64,000 bases of DNA, taken from Heliocidaris erythrogramma. Taxonomy: Eukaryota; Echinodermata; Echinoidea; Camarodonta; Echinometridae. A program made the translations under genes and the position numbers. The notes beneath the pieces are model-generated. The model had not been told where the DNA came from. It did not search any database and was given only the letters and a program-made list of their open reading frames with translations. Shown here piece after piece: positions 10,219 through 21,030 of this stretch (its first letter is position 1; each line of letters starts with the position of its first letter). The stretch is from positions 4,965,285 through 5,029,284 of the forward strand of contig CM046870.1 in the NCBI GenBank assembly GCA_025617745.1, written 5' to 3'.

Positions 10219-12740
10219 GTAGATGACTCTACAAGCCCTCCCCTCCGGTCCCCAAAACAACAACAGCAATAAAAACAACAACATAATATTACAGAGAGTT
10301 CATAAAGGAGTCACTGCTATTGATAAGTGCCCGCTTTGTCTTGTGATAAGTGCCCTATACCTATATACCTATATATATATTTAATATATTATTCGTATAT
10401 ACTCCGATGTCGCTTACAAATTGAGCCCTAAAGTCCACAAAAGAACCACATAGGCCTACCTAGCTCAGAGAGGCTTCCTATATAATAGATTCCGATCCCC
10501 TACTGATATCAGCATAATGAGAGGCAGTGGAGCAGGGGGCAGTTATACAAGAATGAGCAGTGCCCTTACATCAAAACAGGAAGAACGACAATTTCTTTCT
10601 AAATTTTTTAAGCTCGCTGGCTACGCTCGCTCGCATTTCCCATTGTCTTTTTATCATAATTATTAGGAAAATCGCTGTTATTCAAAATATCTTCAATATG
10701 AATAATCAGATCATTGCACTCAACTGTAAAATATTTTTTTTTTCTTTTTTTTTTCTTTTTCATCTAGAACCATGCTAAGACATAAACAATAATGTGTCGA
10801 AAATGATATTCGATAGTGTATTAATGGGTGGGGACACCAACAAAAGCAATATACTATTGTCTCAGCTCAAAGTGGCGTTTCCCGCAATTTTTTCACCCTT
10901 TGTAGGTGCCCTTTGCCCCCAAAGTGCCCCTTTTGTTGGTGCCCCCACCCATTTTGAAAGACGCTCCACCGCCCCTGCTATCACCCACACTGGGAGTTAC
11001 TAAAGTTCTGGATTCTGATCTTTACCTCCTATTTTGCTCTTTTTAGTTATATATTGTGATATGATTTACATTGCATACAAGAATTATCTTTTGATGAACA
11101 TTGACGAGTGCATATGGACGTCTATTAATGACGTCTATTATTCACAAGTAATATAATGTGATAATGCTGAACTCACTTTCCTTTTCAGATGATGATAGAA
11201 TCTTAATTACATTCAAATGATCCTAATGATTACTAAAGTTTTGTAACCATGGGCCTATTTCTATCTGTCAACCTCAAAACACATATCCAGTGGATCCAAA
11301 TTTCTACATATCCATAATGAAAATTATAGTGTCCAAAGCATATTATGCTAAGGCTGGCTACTAAAATAAGGCAATTTTTTAACACGTAATTTTTTTCATT
11401 TAGTATGCATGAATGTGTAAAATTATTTGACTATATAAATTCATTATGCAAAACATAACATCATATTTTACTCCCATTACAGGCTAATTTTGTGGGTTGT
11501 GACCATAGCTTTAATGCCAAATGAATTTAAAGTAGAGAAAACCTTAGGTTGGTGAAACATTGTAGATTGACAGATTGACGGGTATTATATGAATACACAG
11601 ATGAATTAAGAGTGAACATGACTGTCATCAAAAAAACTGGGTAACTTATACGTAAAAATGAGAGTGTTAAGATATATCATTTCAGGTAAAATATTAAGGA
11701 GCACATATATACTTCTTAGAATAATGTTTGTAAGTGTCTTTTGTTGATAGCATTTAAAGATGATAAAGTGTCCTTTTTTCTCGTTCTCGTTCGTTCGTAA
11801 AACTTAAACTTTTCTTGGATGCCTCGTTCAGCAAATATACACATATTCGTGTTGCAAACTGCCCGAAATCCGACATAATTATCAAGTGTAGGAGGTGATC
11901 ATGTACATAAACTTTTCTCGTGTATTTCTTTGACAAAATAAAATTGTAGGTTAATTCTTTCCCCGCTCTCTTCGCTCGCTCATAAAATTTAGAAAATGTA
12001 GAAACATAATGGTGGATTTTCGGGAAAGATGTGTCAGCCCCCCCTACTTAAAAAAGGGAGTTATGCGGCCCCTGTAATTATAAAAATTATAGTTAACCTA
12101 TATCTGCGAAAAAGAAGAAAAAAGGAAAGAAAACAGAAAACCTAATTCCGATTTTTTCAACACTGAAATTCGTATATGCATATGGGAATAAATAGATTAT
12201 AAGAAAAAAGCGAAAGGAAAACAAAGAAGAAAGCGACAGGATGAAGAAAGAAGAACTTTGAGATGAGATTACCGATGAACATGGCTGCCCAAATACAGTT
12301 TTGTATCTCAGACCCGGACGAGACTCATCTTTCTTTCACATTCCTTTAATCCAAATAGGACTGGAGGGCAATTAGCGCCCCCCGCCCCCCCCCCCCCCCC
12401 ACCGCTGATAGTTTTAAAGGGCTTGCCGCGCGACCTTATGACTTTTTCTTTAGAGTGTAATGTATCTTTTGATACAAAATGTGTGTGTATTCCCGGGTAT
12501 GGTGTTACGTAACATTTGAAGGTCATATAATAAATGTCAATGAAAAATGGTAGGTTCGTATTTATGAGTAAAACCATTAATCATTTGTACAGTCCAACCG
12601 TCTTCTTTCCTATTCCATTTTCTTTCTTTTTTTCTTATTTTTTCGCCATCCGATGAGGGAGGGGTGGGGGCGTTCCCTCCCCCCCCCCCCCCCCCCATTG
12701 CTACACCTCTGCTCCTGATGAATTTGCTTTTTTTTTCCAG

Positions 12741-13290
12741 GAATTATGAACCCTATTTCATTTTTCGGAAATACGAACCCTATTTCATTTTCGGAAATAC
12801 GAACCCTTTTTCATTTTCGGAAATACGAACCCTATTTCATTTTCGGAAATACGAACCCTTTTTCATTTTCGGAAATACGAACCTTATTTCATTTTCGGAA
12901 ATACGAACCCTTTTTCATTTTCGGAAATACGAACCTTATTTCATTTTCGGAAATACGAACCCTTTTTCATTTTCGGAAATACGAACCCTTTTTCATTTTC
13001 GGAAATACGAACCTTCGGAATTATGAGCCCTTTTTCATTTTCGGAAATACGAACCTTCGGAAATATGAACCCTATTTCATTTTCGGAATTATGAACCTTC
13101 GGATAAACGAACCGTCGGATAAACGAACCTTCGGAATAACGAACCTTCGGAATAATGCAACAAATGTTCGGAATTACGAACCCTTTTTCATTTTCGGAAT
13201 TATGAACCCCCAGGCATGGGAAATTAGTGTTTCGGAAATACGAACCTTCGGAAATACGAACCTTCGGAAAAACGAACCTTCGGAAAAACG
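12741..13290. repeat. Minisatellite array, 26-bp then 16-bp CGGAAAT units (right arm)
   Basis: Reverse-complement counterpart of 8490-9021: 26-bp units first (gaacccttttt/tatttcattttcggaaatac), then 16-bp units (cgaaccttcggaaaaa) toward the outer end, with several degenerate units (cggataaacg, cggaattatg). The unit order is mirror-symmetric with the left array, and a TA tract follows shortly after (13303). Frames of 120 and 213 aa are repeat translations. Confidence 0.9.
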
Positions 13291-13302
13291 AGATGCCCCC
13301 AT

Positions 13303-13325
13303 ATATATATACATATATATATACT

Positions 13326-13370
<45 letters not shown>
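13303..13370. repeat. (TA)n microsatellite
   Basis: TA tract with interspersed CA/TTACATG just outside the right minisatellite array. The following 450 bases (to about 13800) show no gene; a purine-rich AG stretch lies at 13577-13610. Confidence 0.8.
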
Positions 13371-13374
<4 letters not shown>

Positions 13375-13829
13375 CATTATTATATAGATCATCAGTTACA
13401 TGGTATAGATAAATAAATAGATAAGCATTTAAGTAATATACACATACACGAATGGATCGTCGTAAGCTCTATAAGCTTGATAGAGATGTCAAAAAACATC
13501 AATTATACATAAACAGCATTCACAAATATTTAATGATGCAAATTTACTGGAGAATTATAATAACATTAGATAGAAAAAGAATGAAAGAAAGAGAGAGAGA
13601 GAAGGGGGTGAATGTCAAGGAAAGTCATGAAGAGAAGAAAGAGGGTATAAACTCTACATCATGAATGATAAGTAAAGATGCACAAATTCAAGTAGCCTTG
13701 ACGATTAAAATGAAATTGAAAATGACTCGTTACTATAGGCCTACGTGATTTGTTTGTATGCATAACAAAATATCAATAAACATGAAATGAGGGATAGCAG
13801 GCAGATCAGCCCTGTGTTCCATATTTACA

Positions 13830-14550
13830 GAGAAGGGCATTCTTTACTTGTCTCTTAAAAATATTTTTCGTTTGGCACATTTGAATATCAGGGGAAAGAG
13901 AATTCCGGAGGTCGGGGCCAGTATGTCGAATGGACCGATTGGCAAGAGCTGTTCTGGGATTTTTTTAAATTTGAAAAAGTTCTAGTTTGATAATTATGTA
14001 TAGCTGAGTTGATACGAAACATGTTTAACAGGTTGGTGGGAAGTTCGTGGAAATGGAATCTATACATAAAAAGAGCAATTTGAAGGTAATGAATGCCATG
14101 TATAGAAAGTTTACACAGCTGATAGAAAACAATGGATTCGAATGTGACAGGTAATCTGAATTCCTACAAATACGGACATTTTTCTTTCTGAAGGAGAAGT
14201 AATGAACTGAGTTTAATGACAAGCCGATGCAATATTGCAATATGAAATTCAATGCAATATAATCGAATTATAAATAGTAAATAATGTACGGCCAGGAACA
14301 TATGATCTTATTTTGTACAATACTCCAACTCCATGTGATACAGAAGTCACAACATTAGTTATATGAAAATTCCAGTTCAGTTTGTCATGGACAGTAGCAC
14401 CTAAAACCTAGTACTTTCCCTGTTCAATTTTCATATTGTCAATAAAAATATCGAAAAGGATATAGGTTCTTTATTATTGATCGTTGATTTTTGAAGTGTA
14501 TATAGTTCGTCTGTTTTACATTTCAATGATAACTTACTGCTTCTGAACCA
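13830..14550 (-). pseudogene. LINE reverse transcriptase C-terminal half fragment
   Basis: Minus-strand translation gives late RT blocks: IFIDNMKIEQGKY, LGATVHDKLNWNFHI, SHGVGVLYKIRSYVPGRTL, and later a GPDLRNSL-like tail near 13900. This order and wording are those of Jockey/CR1-type RT after the catalytic YxDD, which is absent. Multiple stops break it. It lies just downstream of the first GPCR gene, on the same strand. Confidence 0.65.
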
Positions 14551-14673
14551 CGTTGAGACCTTGGTATTTCTGCATTCATAGTCTCTTGTTTTTACAGACG
14601 AAGTATTGTTTGAGTCTTAATATTCTTCTTTCTGTTCAAACCACTGATTGTCCTTGATCCAGACTTTTAAACT

Positions 14674-16822
14674 TCAGGCTTCGGTGATTGCCGTTGGAAC
14701 AGAGGTTTGATCTTTACTTCCATCTGGAGCATCAAGGATAGGTTCTTCGAATAGAGGGCGCTGCCGTTGAGCCGACACATGGCTGGAAAACATTGCCCGA
14801 ACGGCTTGTCGAAACTGTGGATACCTGGGATTTTTTAAATGAGAATTTTGAAATGGGCCATTGGTGAGAGTCCTCGGTATCAAAAGTCAACTGCATCCAA
14901 CATTTACGTTCAATTTTGATTTTGTTGTTGTCAATGATCGTTATCATTAAAAAAAATTGAATGAAAAATCCAACTCAATCTATGTTTCAGGCAAGAGTTG
15001 CTTCGACGATTAGAGCTAGACATGTTTAGGGAAAGAAATGGTGTAGAAATATAGAGATCTATAAACAGAGTACAAGGTAGGCAGATGTCCACGAAATCGA
15101 GGGTCCACTAGACTCTAACTTTGGTCTCTTCTGTCTCGTGAATTTTAGACTAGTTGTTAGAAGGCCAACAAGCATGAGACCGAAAACTTTGGTCTTGTTG
15201 AATTTCTATCTCATAAACCAACGGTCTAGTAAATCTTCGGTCTCATGAACATTTGGACTTGTGAACATTCGAGCTTGTGAATATTCTATCTAGTGAACCT
15301 TTGATCTTGTGAACTTGTTAACCTTAGGTCGTGTGAAACTTAGGGCTGGTGATCCCTTGGTCTTTTGAAAGTTTGGTCTCCAGTAACTTTTCCATGCTAA
15401 ACCTTCAGTCTCATGAACCCCTGGACTTGTGAACCTCTAGACTCATGAAACTTTGGTCTCATGAACTTCAGTCTCATGAAGCTTCCGTCTTGTGAAGATT
15501 CGGTCTCGTGAACCTTTGGTCAAAGATCATAAAGTACTCTGGGAGTTGTACTCACAAAATGGAAAAAATGAGAGTATGAATTTGGACACTCTCCTGCATT
15601 AATACTAATTTTGAATAATATTTTTCAGATATATCAATCTGTCAAAGTTATGCAGAAATGTGGATTTAATAGGATACAGATCATGATTCCTTTCAACTAA
15701 TAAGGATTATATGTATTTGTAGATGCGGTATTTGTTATTAGATAATTACCTGGCAGTGTAAATGACCGGGTTGGCACACGAGTTGATGTAGGCAACAACC
15801 ACGAAGCTCCAGTAGATCTGTGGATCAAGCAGCAAGTCTCCTCTCACCGTCATAATCTGAATTATAAGCAACCCGAGTTGAGCAGGTGTCCAGCTCAGAA
15901 GGAAAGTGATGATTACTATCATAACCAGACTGATAACCCGGTTACGAGCGACTCGAAGGCGAAACGCTGGATCGCTCTCATCGGATCTGCTGCTCTCCCT
16001 CTTGAAGTTCTCGGCCTCTTCATGCAGTCGACGGACAACAAGTAGCTGAGTGATTCCCATTATCACAACAGGGATCACAAACGATGCCAAGAGGTAAGCA
16101 ACGGCACCAGAAATCTGGACTCTAGGCGAAAGAGCTTTGAAAGTACAAAAATACAGAACTGGGTCGATGTAAGCATAGAATATAATGTAGATATTGACAA
16201 TTACAGATATCACCCAGAGGATGATGACGTAGAGAACAGTTCGTGTTTTACTAAAAGCCACTCGGTAGCGAATCGGATGCATCACAGCGATGTAACGCTG
16301 GACAGACAACGCCGTCAGGGTAAATACTGATGCGGTAATGAAGATCCGCAGCAAAGCATCAGTCCCAATCAAGTAACAGTACAACCTTGTAAGCCATAGA
16401 TATGGCGTTGTGAACAAATAATAGCGAGGAAAGATGAGGAGCGATGTCAGGAGATCCGCTACTGCAAGAGCTGCGATCAGGGTGTCCGTAGAACTTTCGG
16501 CGTGACGCCTACGGTATAACACTAATATCACCAGGAAATTTCCGCCTGTTCCCGCGATGCCAAAAATGATCTGACATGCGTCATACCAGGTAAATGTGAA
16601 TGGATACCAACTCCAAGTAGGTCTTATCAAAGTGCTGTTTAGAGATTCAGAAGATTCAGCAGGAGTGTCATCGGTGATATCCTCTATGAAAGAATCAGTC
16701 TCAAATATTGTCACCGATGTCGTATATTCACCCTCGACGATCATGATGGTGTTGATAGGTATTGTCACGGCGAGTGCCAGAAACAGAAGTACACCACAAG
16801 TAAATGTCATGATGAATACCAT
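14674..16822 (-). CDS. Rhodopsin-class GPCR (orphan), two exons
   Basis: Exon 1 is 16822-15750 and exon 2 is 14824-14674. The donor is CAG|GTAATT and the acceptor TCCCAG|GTATCC; joining them gives NPVIYTAR followed by YPQFRQAVRAMF, the expected TM7/helix-8 continuation, and a 407-aa protein. A hydrophobic N-terminus (about 1-22) may be a signal peptide, and NST at 62-64 is a glycosylation site. Seven membrane segments start at about residue 83. Class-A marks are GN in TM1, VADLL in TM2, Cys149 and Cys226 (TM3/loop 2 disulphide), and NPVIY at 351-355. Unusual changes are QRY (175-177) in place of D/ERY and SWTP (310-313) in place of CWxP. The ligand is unknown. The overall look is peptide-receptor-like, and it is a close paralogue of the gene at 21031-23894. 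An alternative start is Met5. Confidence 0.88.
15112..15520. repeat. Degenerate 16-bp minisatellite in GPCR intron
   Basis: About 24 diverged units of the form GGTCTCATGAACCTTT (variants with cttgtgaac, ctagtgaac, tcgtgaac) fill nearly half of the 925-bp intron of the first GPCR gene. A related, inverted patch lies at 54795-54920. Confidence 0.75.
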
Positions 16823-16877
16823 TGATCAGACCAACAAAAAGATGACTGCAATCGATTGTAGTTTTGTAAAGCAATGA

Positions 16878-17680
16878 ATAGAGGTACCAAAGTAAACGGC
16901 ACAAAATTTACACGGGTCTCGAACACTTTAAATGGAACCTCTTATGTGATTGTATATATTTGAGTAATGATGATGGGCTTCAGTTTCAGATATAGATATA
17001 GATATATGATGATGGGCTTCAATAATATAGAGGATAATTACGTAATCTGTTGAAAGTGAAAGTTATAGCAAATAGACGCGCTACGTAAATTCTGATTCAG
17101 GACTATGGAGTACGTTGCTCGAAAAAAAAATAATCATCTTCCCTTTCTAGATATGACCCCTTACAAAGCGTGATCAGACTGATGGCTGTTTGCGTTAAGG
17201 AGAAGATAAATTACGAATATTCGATATATGATCTCCTGATTCCAGCAAAAACCTCACTTTCATGCAAAATGAACAAATTAAGTTTGCGTTACGTTCATTC
17301 TATTGTGCTCAGAAGCACTAATCATTTCATCCCATTGTTCAAACACTCATCACACTGATTTGTTGTTTTAGAAGAATGTCATGTGTGGCATTGAGAAAAA
17401 ACCTCAACCAAATCAAAAAGTATGAAGCTATAAATACGTAATAGTCCTTTATAACTTTGTAAAATCTGCCAATTTTGATTAGGTTAACACAAAGCACTGT
17501 TACTCAGGGCCGTATATTCTACTAATTCGGTAAAACCCAACGCTGCGTCTCAATTATGCATAACAAAGGGAAAAGAGCTCGGTCTTGTTTTGTATTTTAA
17601 AGAGACTTTCTGCACATGCAAGAGAATGATGGAAAGGCCTTTATATCATTTTCCTTTCATTCTTTTGAAATTCACAAGGT
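16878..17680. other. Upstream region of first GPCR gene
   Basis: No coding exon seen. A short motif tgatgatgggcttca is duplicated at about 16967 and 17007 with a GATATA run between the copies. A 5' UTR exon of the GPCR could lie here, but nothing marks it. Confidence 0.35.
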
Positions 17681-17689
17681 TTTACGTAG

Positions 17690-17840
17690 AGATCTCGTGG
17701 TCTAGTGGATAATCGGTTCGAGCCCCACTCTCGGCACTAATGACATTTGGGAAAGGCATTATCTTAAATTTGCCACTCCTCACCCAGGTGTAGTAAATGG
17801 GTGTCTGGTACGAAGTAGTTCCTTGAATTGATATTTGCTG
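17690..17840 (+). mobile_element. tRNA-derived SINE
   Basis: The head contains an A-box-like TGGTCTAGTGG and a B-box GGTTCGAGCCC only 13 bases apart, because the tRNA anticodon arm is deleted. The body is a SINE tail (tttgggaaaggcatt, then cactcctcacccaggtg, then aaatgggtgtctggta) of a kind widespread in marine invertebrates. The shortened A-B spacing excludes a working tRNA gene. Confidence 0.75.
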
Positions 17841-17929
17841 GAACGTTTCCTTTATCTTAAAACAGTTGACGTAGAATATTTTCCAATTATGTCGCCTTTG
17901 ATAATTGTGTAGACATATGTGTTTCAAAT

Positions 17930-20030
17930 TTCACTTCGCAGTATAAACAAAACATTTTTATTGTATTGTTTATTATTGTGATAATTTAATGTTAATAAAT
18001 TAAGATGAAGAAAACAAGAGATATACTGGTAATTAAAATCCAGCCTTTATTAAAGATTAAATACTTCTTTCTGGAAATGAAGGTATTCATGTGTTTAAAG
18101 AACGTAACAGTAGAATTAACATAAACTGGAAAAAAAATAGTTTTAAACAAATCTTCAAATATTGTCGTGTCCTTTCAGGTTTCAAGATTTTATAACTGAA
18201 TAACCAGGTTTTGATTGTTTGTTCCGGACGGTGCACAAAACGTTTTAAACCCAACATTTATTAAATTAATCATGTTTTTCAACTTATGTTTTCGATTTCA
18301 TTGTATCAGACAAGGTAAAACGCACTTCAGTACGCTGCGTTTTATGGATGTAAGCAATGGCAGATCTACATAGGGAAAACCGGCCCGTGCCCCCTCTTTT
18401 TAAACCCTTACTGACAAACCTTAAGTACCCAACCCAAAATATTGCCACCTTGATTGTGCACTTTTTGGCAATTTTGCCCCCTCTTTTACAAAATCCTGGA
18501 TCCGCTGCTGGTTGTAAGGACATTTCTTACGTGCCCAAACCATCACTGAACGACGGACATGATGAAGAAGCCCCTATTTATTAACCTTACAATTTATTAA
18601 TCACGCTCACTCTACATGGGTGATGGCTTATAAATCGAAAAGAATTATGAAACAAACAAGCACGCTACAGAGTTTCTATTTTGGGTCAATAAATTATTGT
18701 TCTCGTTTTCTTTAATTGAAGAAAACAATTTGTCTAAAAGATGGTTCCTTTCTATATACCTTGCCAAAATAATTATTCCTTATTCTAATTCAGTTAGATG
18801 CCTTCAGAGCACTGAAATTCAATCACCAATGTCTTTACATTGTGACGTACATGGATGGATGAAATTAACCTCAAAGGTATTGTGCAATAGTGGTAGCAAA
18901 AACGAAAATTGGGATGAAATAATTTCATATTGTCCGGCTTGCATAAAAAAGATACATGTGTGAGATCATCTGGTATTCCACTAATGATTTCCGGTGACTT
19001 TCAGTAAAATAATTGAAATCATCACATATCAACTATTACCTTCTGCGCTACGCTAGGGCCACTCACGCCGACCGTTCCCCGCACAGCGGTGCACAGGGTG
19101 AGGGGGTGCCAGTAAACGTATGTTAATGGGGGCGATCACCGAAATTCTTTGCAAAAAAAAATGGTCAAAATTTAGTAACAAGTAAATGTGGGCTATTATA
19201 TACATGGTGATGAATATAGATAATAATAAGCATGATAACAATAATAACAACTGAGTAACAACAACAATTGATATATAAATAGTAGGCCTATAACCTAATA
19301 TAATTCCAATAATCTTATTCTAGCTCTTTTTTCCCAATAAGAAATACTTATGCTTTCTCTTCTTTTTATAAGGAAAAGAAGAAAAATATGTATGCAAGTA
19401 AAGTCTCTTGTTTCCTCCTTCTTTCTTTTGCTTTATAGTTTTACGTGCATACTTTAATTATGAACATCTCACCGTTGATTTATAATCATATAGAGTAACC
19501 CGATAAATTCGAATTCAATGGCACATATATTTTCTTTTTATTATAATTATTATTTATTCCATATGTGTATAACTGTAAAGTATAAGTGCATTTATGTACT
19601 ATTATTCTTGTTGTTCTTGTTATTATTATTTCGATAATACAGGCCCTTATTTATAAATTAATCAATCCGATTTTCAGAACCAAATAACTGTTCTGACATT
19701 CTGAAAATCTTCATAGTAGTGAAAACATCAACTACGCTTAAGCCTTAAGTACCGGTATTTTCATTAAAAAACACACATCTGTACAACACATTCTCTACTC
19801 TCGAAGTTAATACCTGTATCCACAGTATTAATTCGAAAACATCAATATAATCGCCGCTTTCATCAGGATAACCTCCTTGTGTAAATGCGAGTTAATACTT
19901 ACTTGACTGGAGTTATCAGCATTTCGAATTTCTGGATAGTTTAGGCTACGAAATTCGTGTTGAACAGCCAAAGTAAGAAAATGTCTGTAAACATTTATGA
20001 ACATCATCGCAGTGATCGTACCAACTCGTG
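17930..20030. other. Intergenic region, no gene seen
   Basis: AT-rich sequence between the SINE and the first TTAA element. A short segment near 18360-18510 contains a ggatccgctgctgg / caaaatcctggatcc phrase typical of dispersed repeats. No splice-bounded exon was recognised. Confidence 0.4.
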
Positions 20031-20035
20031 TTTAA

Positions 20036-20633
20036 AGGCCAAGTCCACCCTAATATCAAGTTGATTTGAATAAATAGAGTAAAATTAAACAAGCGTAACA
20101 GTGAAAATTTCACTGAAATCCGATGTAAAATAAGAAAGTTACAGCATTTTGAAGTTTTGCATTATTTCATGAAACAGTGATATGCATAACATGGGCGGTA
20201 TGCAAATGAGTGAACCGATGATGTCATGCACTCACTTTTCCTTATGTATTTTATTATATGAAATATCATATATTTCATTTTTTGCTTCAATAATGTTAAA
20301 CATGGTTTGACTCCATATGGAACATGTAAAATCATCATTATTGTAACTTATTTTCATACAAGGAAGGGATTCTTTATTATCACATCTATAAAAATTGAAA
20401 TATTTGAAATTTCATATAATAAAATACATAAGGAAAAGTGAGTGTGTGACATCATCACTCATTTGCATACCGCCCATGCTATGCATATCACCGTTTCATG
20501 AAATAATGCAAAACTTCAAAATGCCGTAACTTTCTTATTTTACATCCGATTTCAGTGAAATTTTCACTGTTACGCTTGTTTTAATTTTACTCTATTTATT
20601 CAAATCAAATTGATATTAGGGTGGACTTGGCCT
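20036..20633. mobile_element. TTAA-flanked long inverted-repeat element, copy A
   Basis: It is flanked by TTAA on both sides (20032-20035 and 20634-20637) and begins AGGCCAAGTCCACCCT with the exact inverse at the end. Arms of roughly 235 bases fold back on each other around a core of about 110 bases. TTAA target duplications are characteristic of piggyBac-type transposition, so this is probably a non-autonomous piggyBac-like element. It lies between the two GPCR genes. Confidence 0.85.
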
Positions 20634-21030
20634 TTAAGGCTTTTCAAAATTATTCAGATTTATTCAGGAGTGCAACAGCCTTAATTTCACCGTCTTAACG
20701 TCATCAACTGACCAGTCTCAGTGTTTATTCAATCTCAAAAATGCAAATTTCAGTAACAAACTATATACATGTAACTATACGAAATATTTCTCACATTGTT
20801 AGGGGCATACTAAATAGATCAACATGTATATTATGGATCAACTGAAGCGTGTACCGTAGATACATCTAGCATGTATGCAGTCAATACAAATTATATTTTT
20901 GGTGATCATACTTTTAATGATCCTAATCCCAACAGGGTCAAGAAAAAAATGACATTGGATAATTGTTCCACAATTTACTTTGGACTAATCTTTCTATATT
21001 GCAAAGTTTCAAGCAAAAGTACTTAAAAAT

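Larger units (their letters stand above)
9022..12740. other. Interior between the two TTCCGAA arrays
   Basis: About 3.7 kb with no recognisable transposase or other protein. It holds an ATT microsatellite (9178-9290), a 150-bp inverted repeat (10069-10218), and four copies of a GAGCGAGCGAAGCGAG-like motif (about 9305, 9612, 10611, 11966). It also has a long C-tract near 12384 and another at about 12679-12697 just before the right array. If the arrays are the terminal repeats of a foldback element, this is its cargo or internal domain. Confidence 0.5.

Noticed and set aside
12664-13387. 120- and 213-aa frames on the plus strand
   Set aside because: Translation of the mirror minisatellite array ending in a TA tract; no protein composition.
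17690-17765. Functional tRNA gene
   Set aside because: A and B boxes are only 13 bases apart and no acceptor stem pairs; it is a SINE head.
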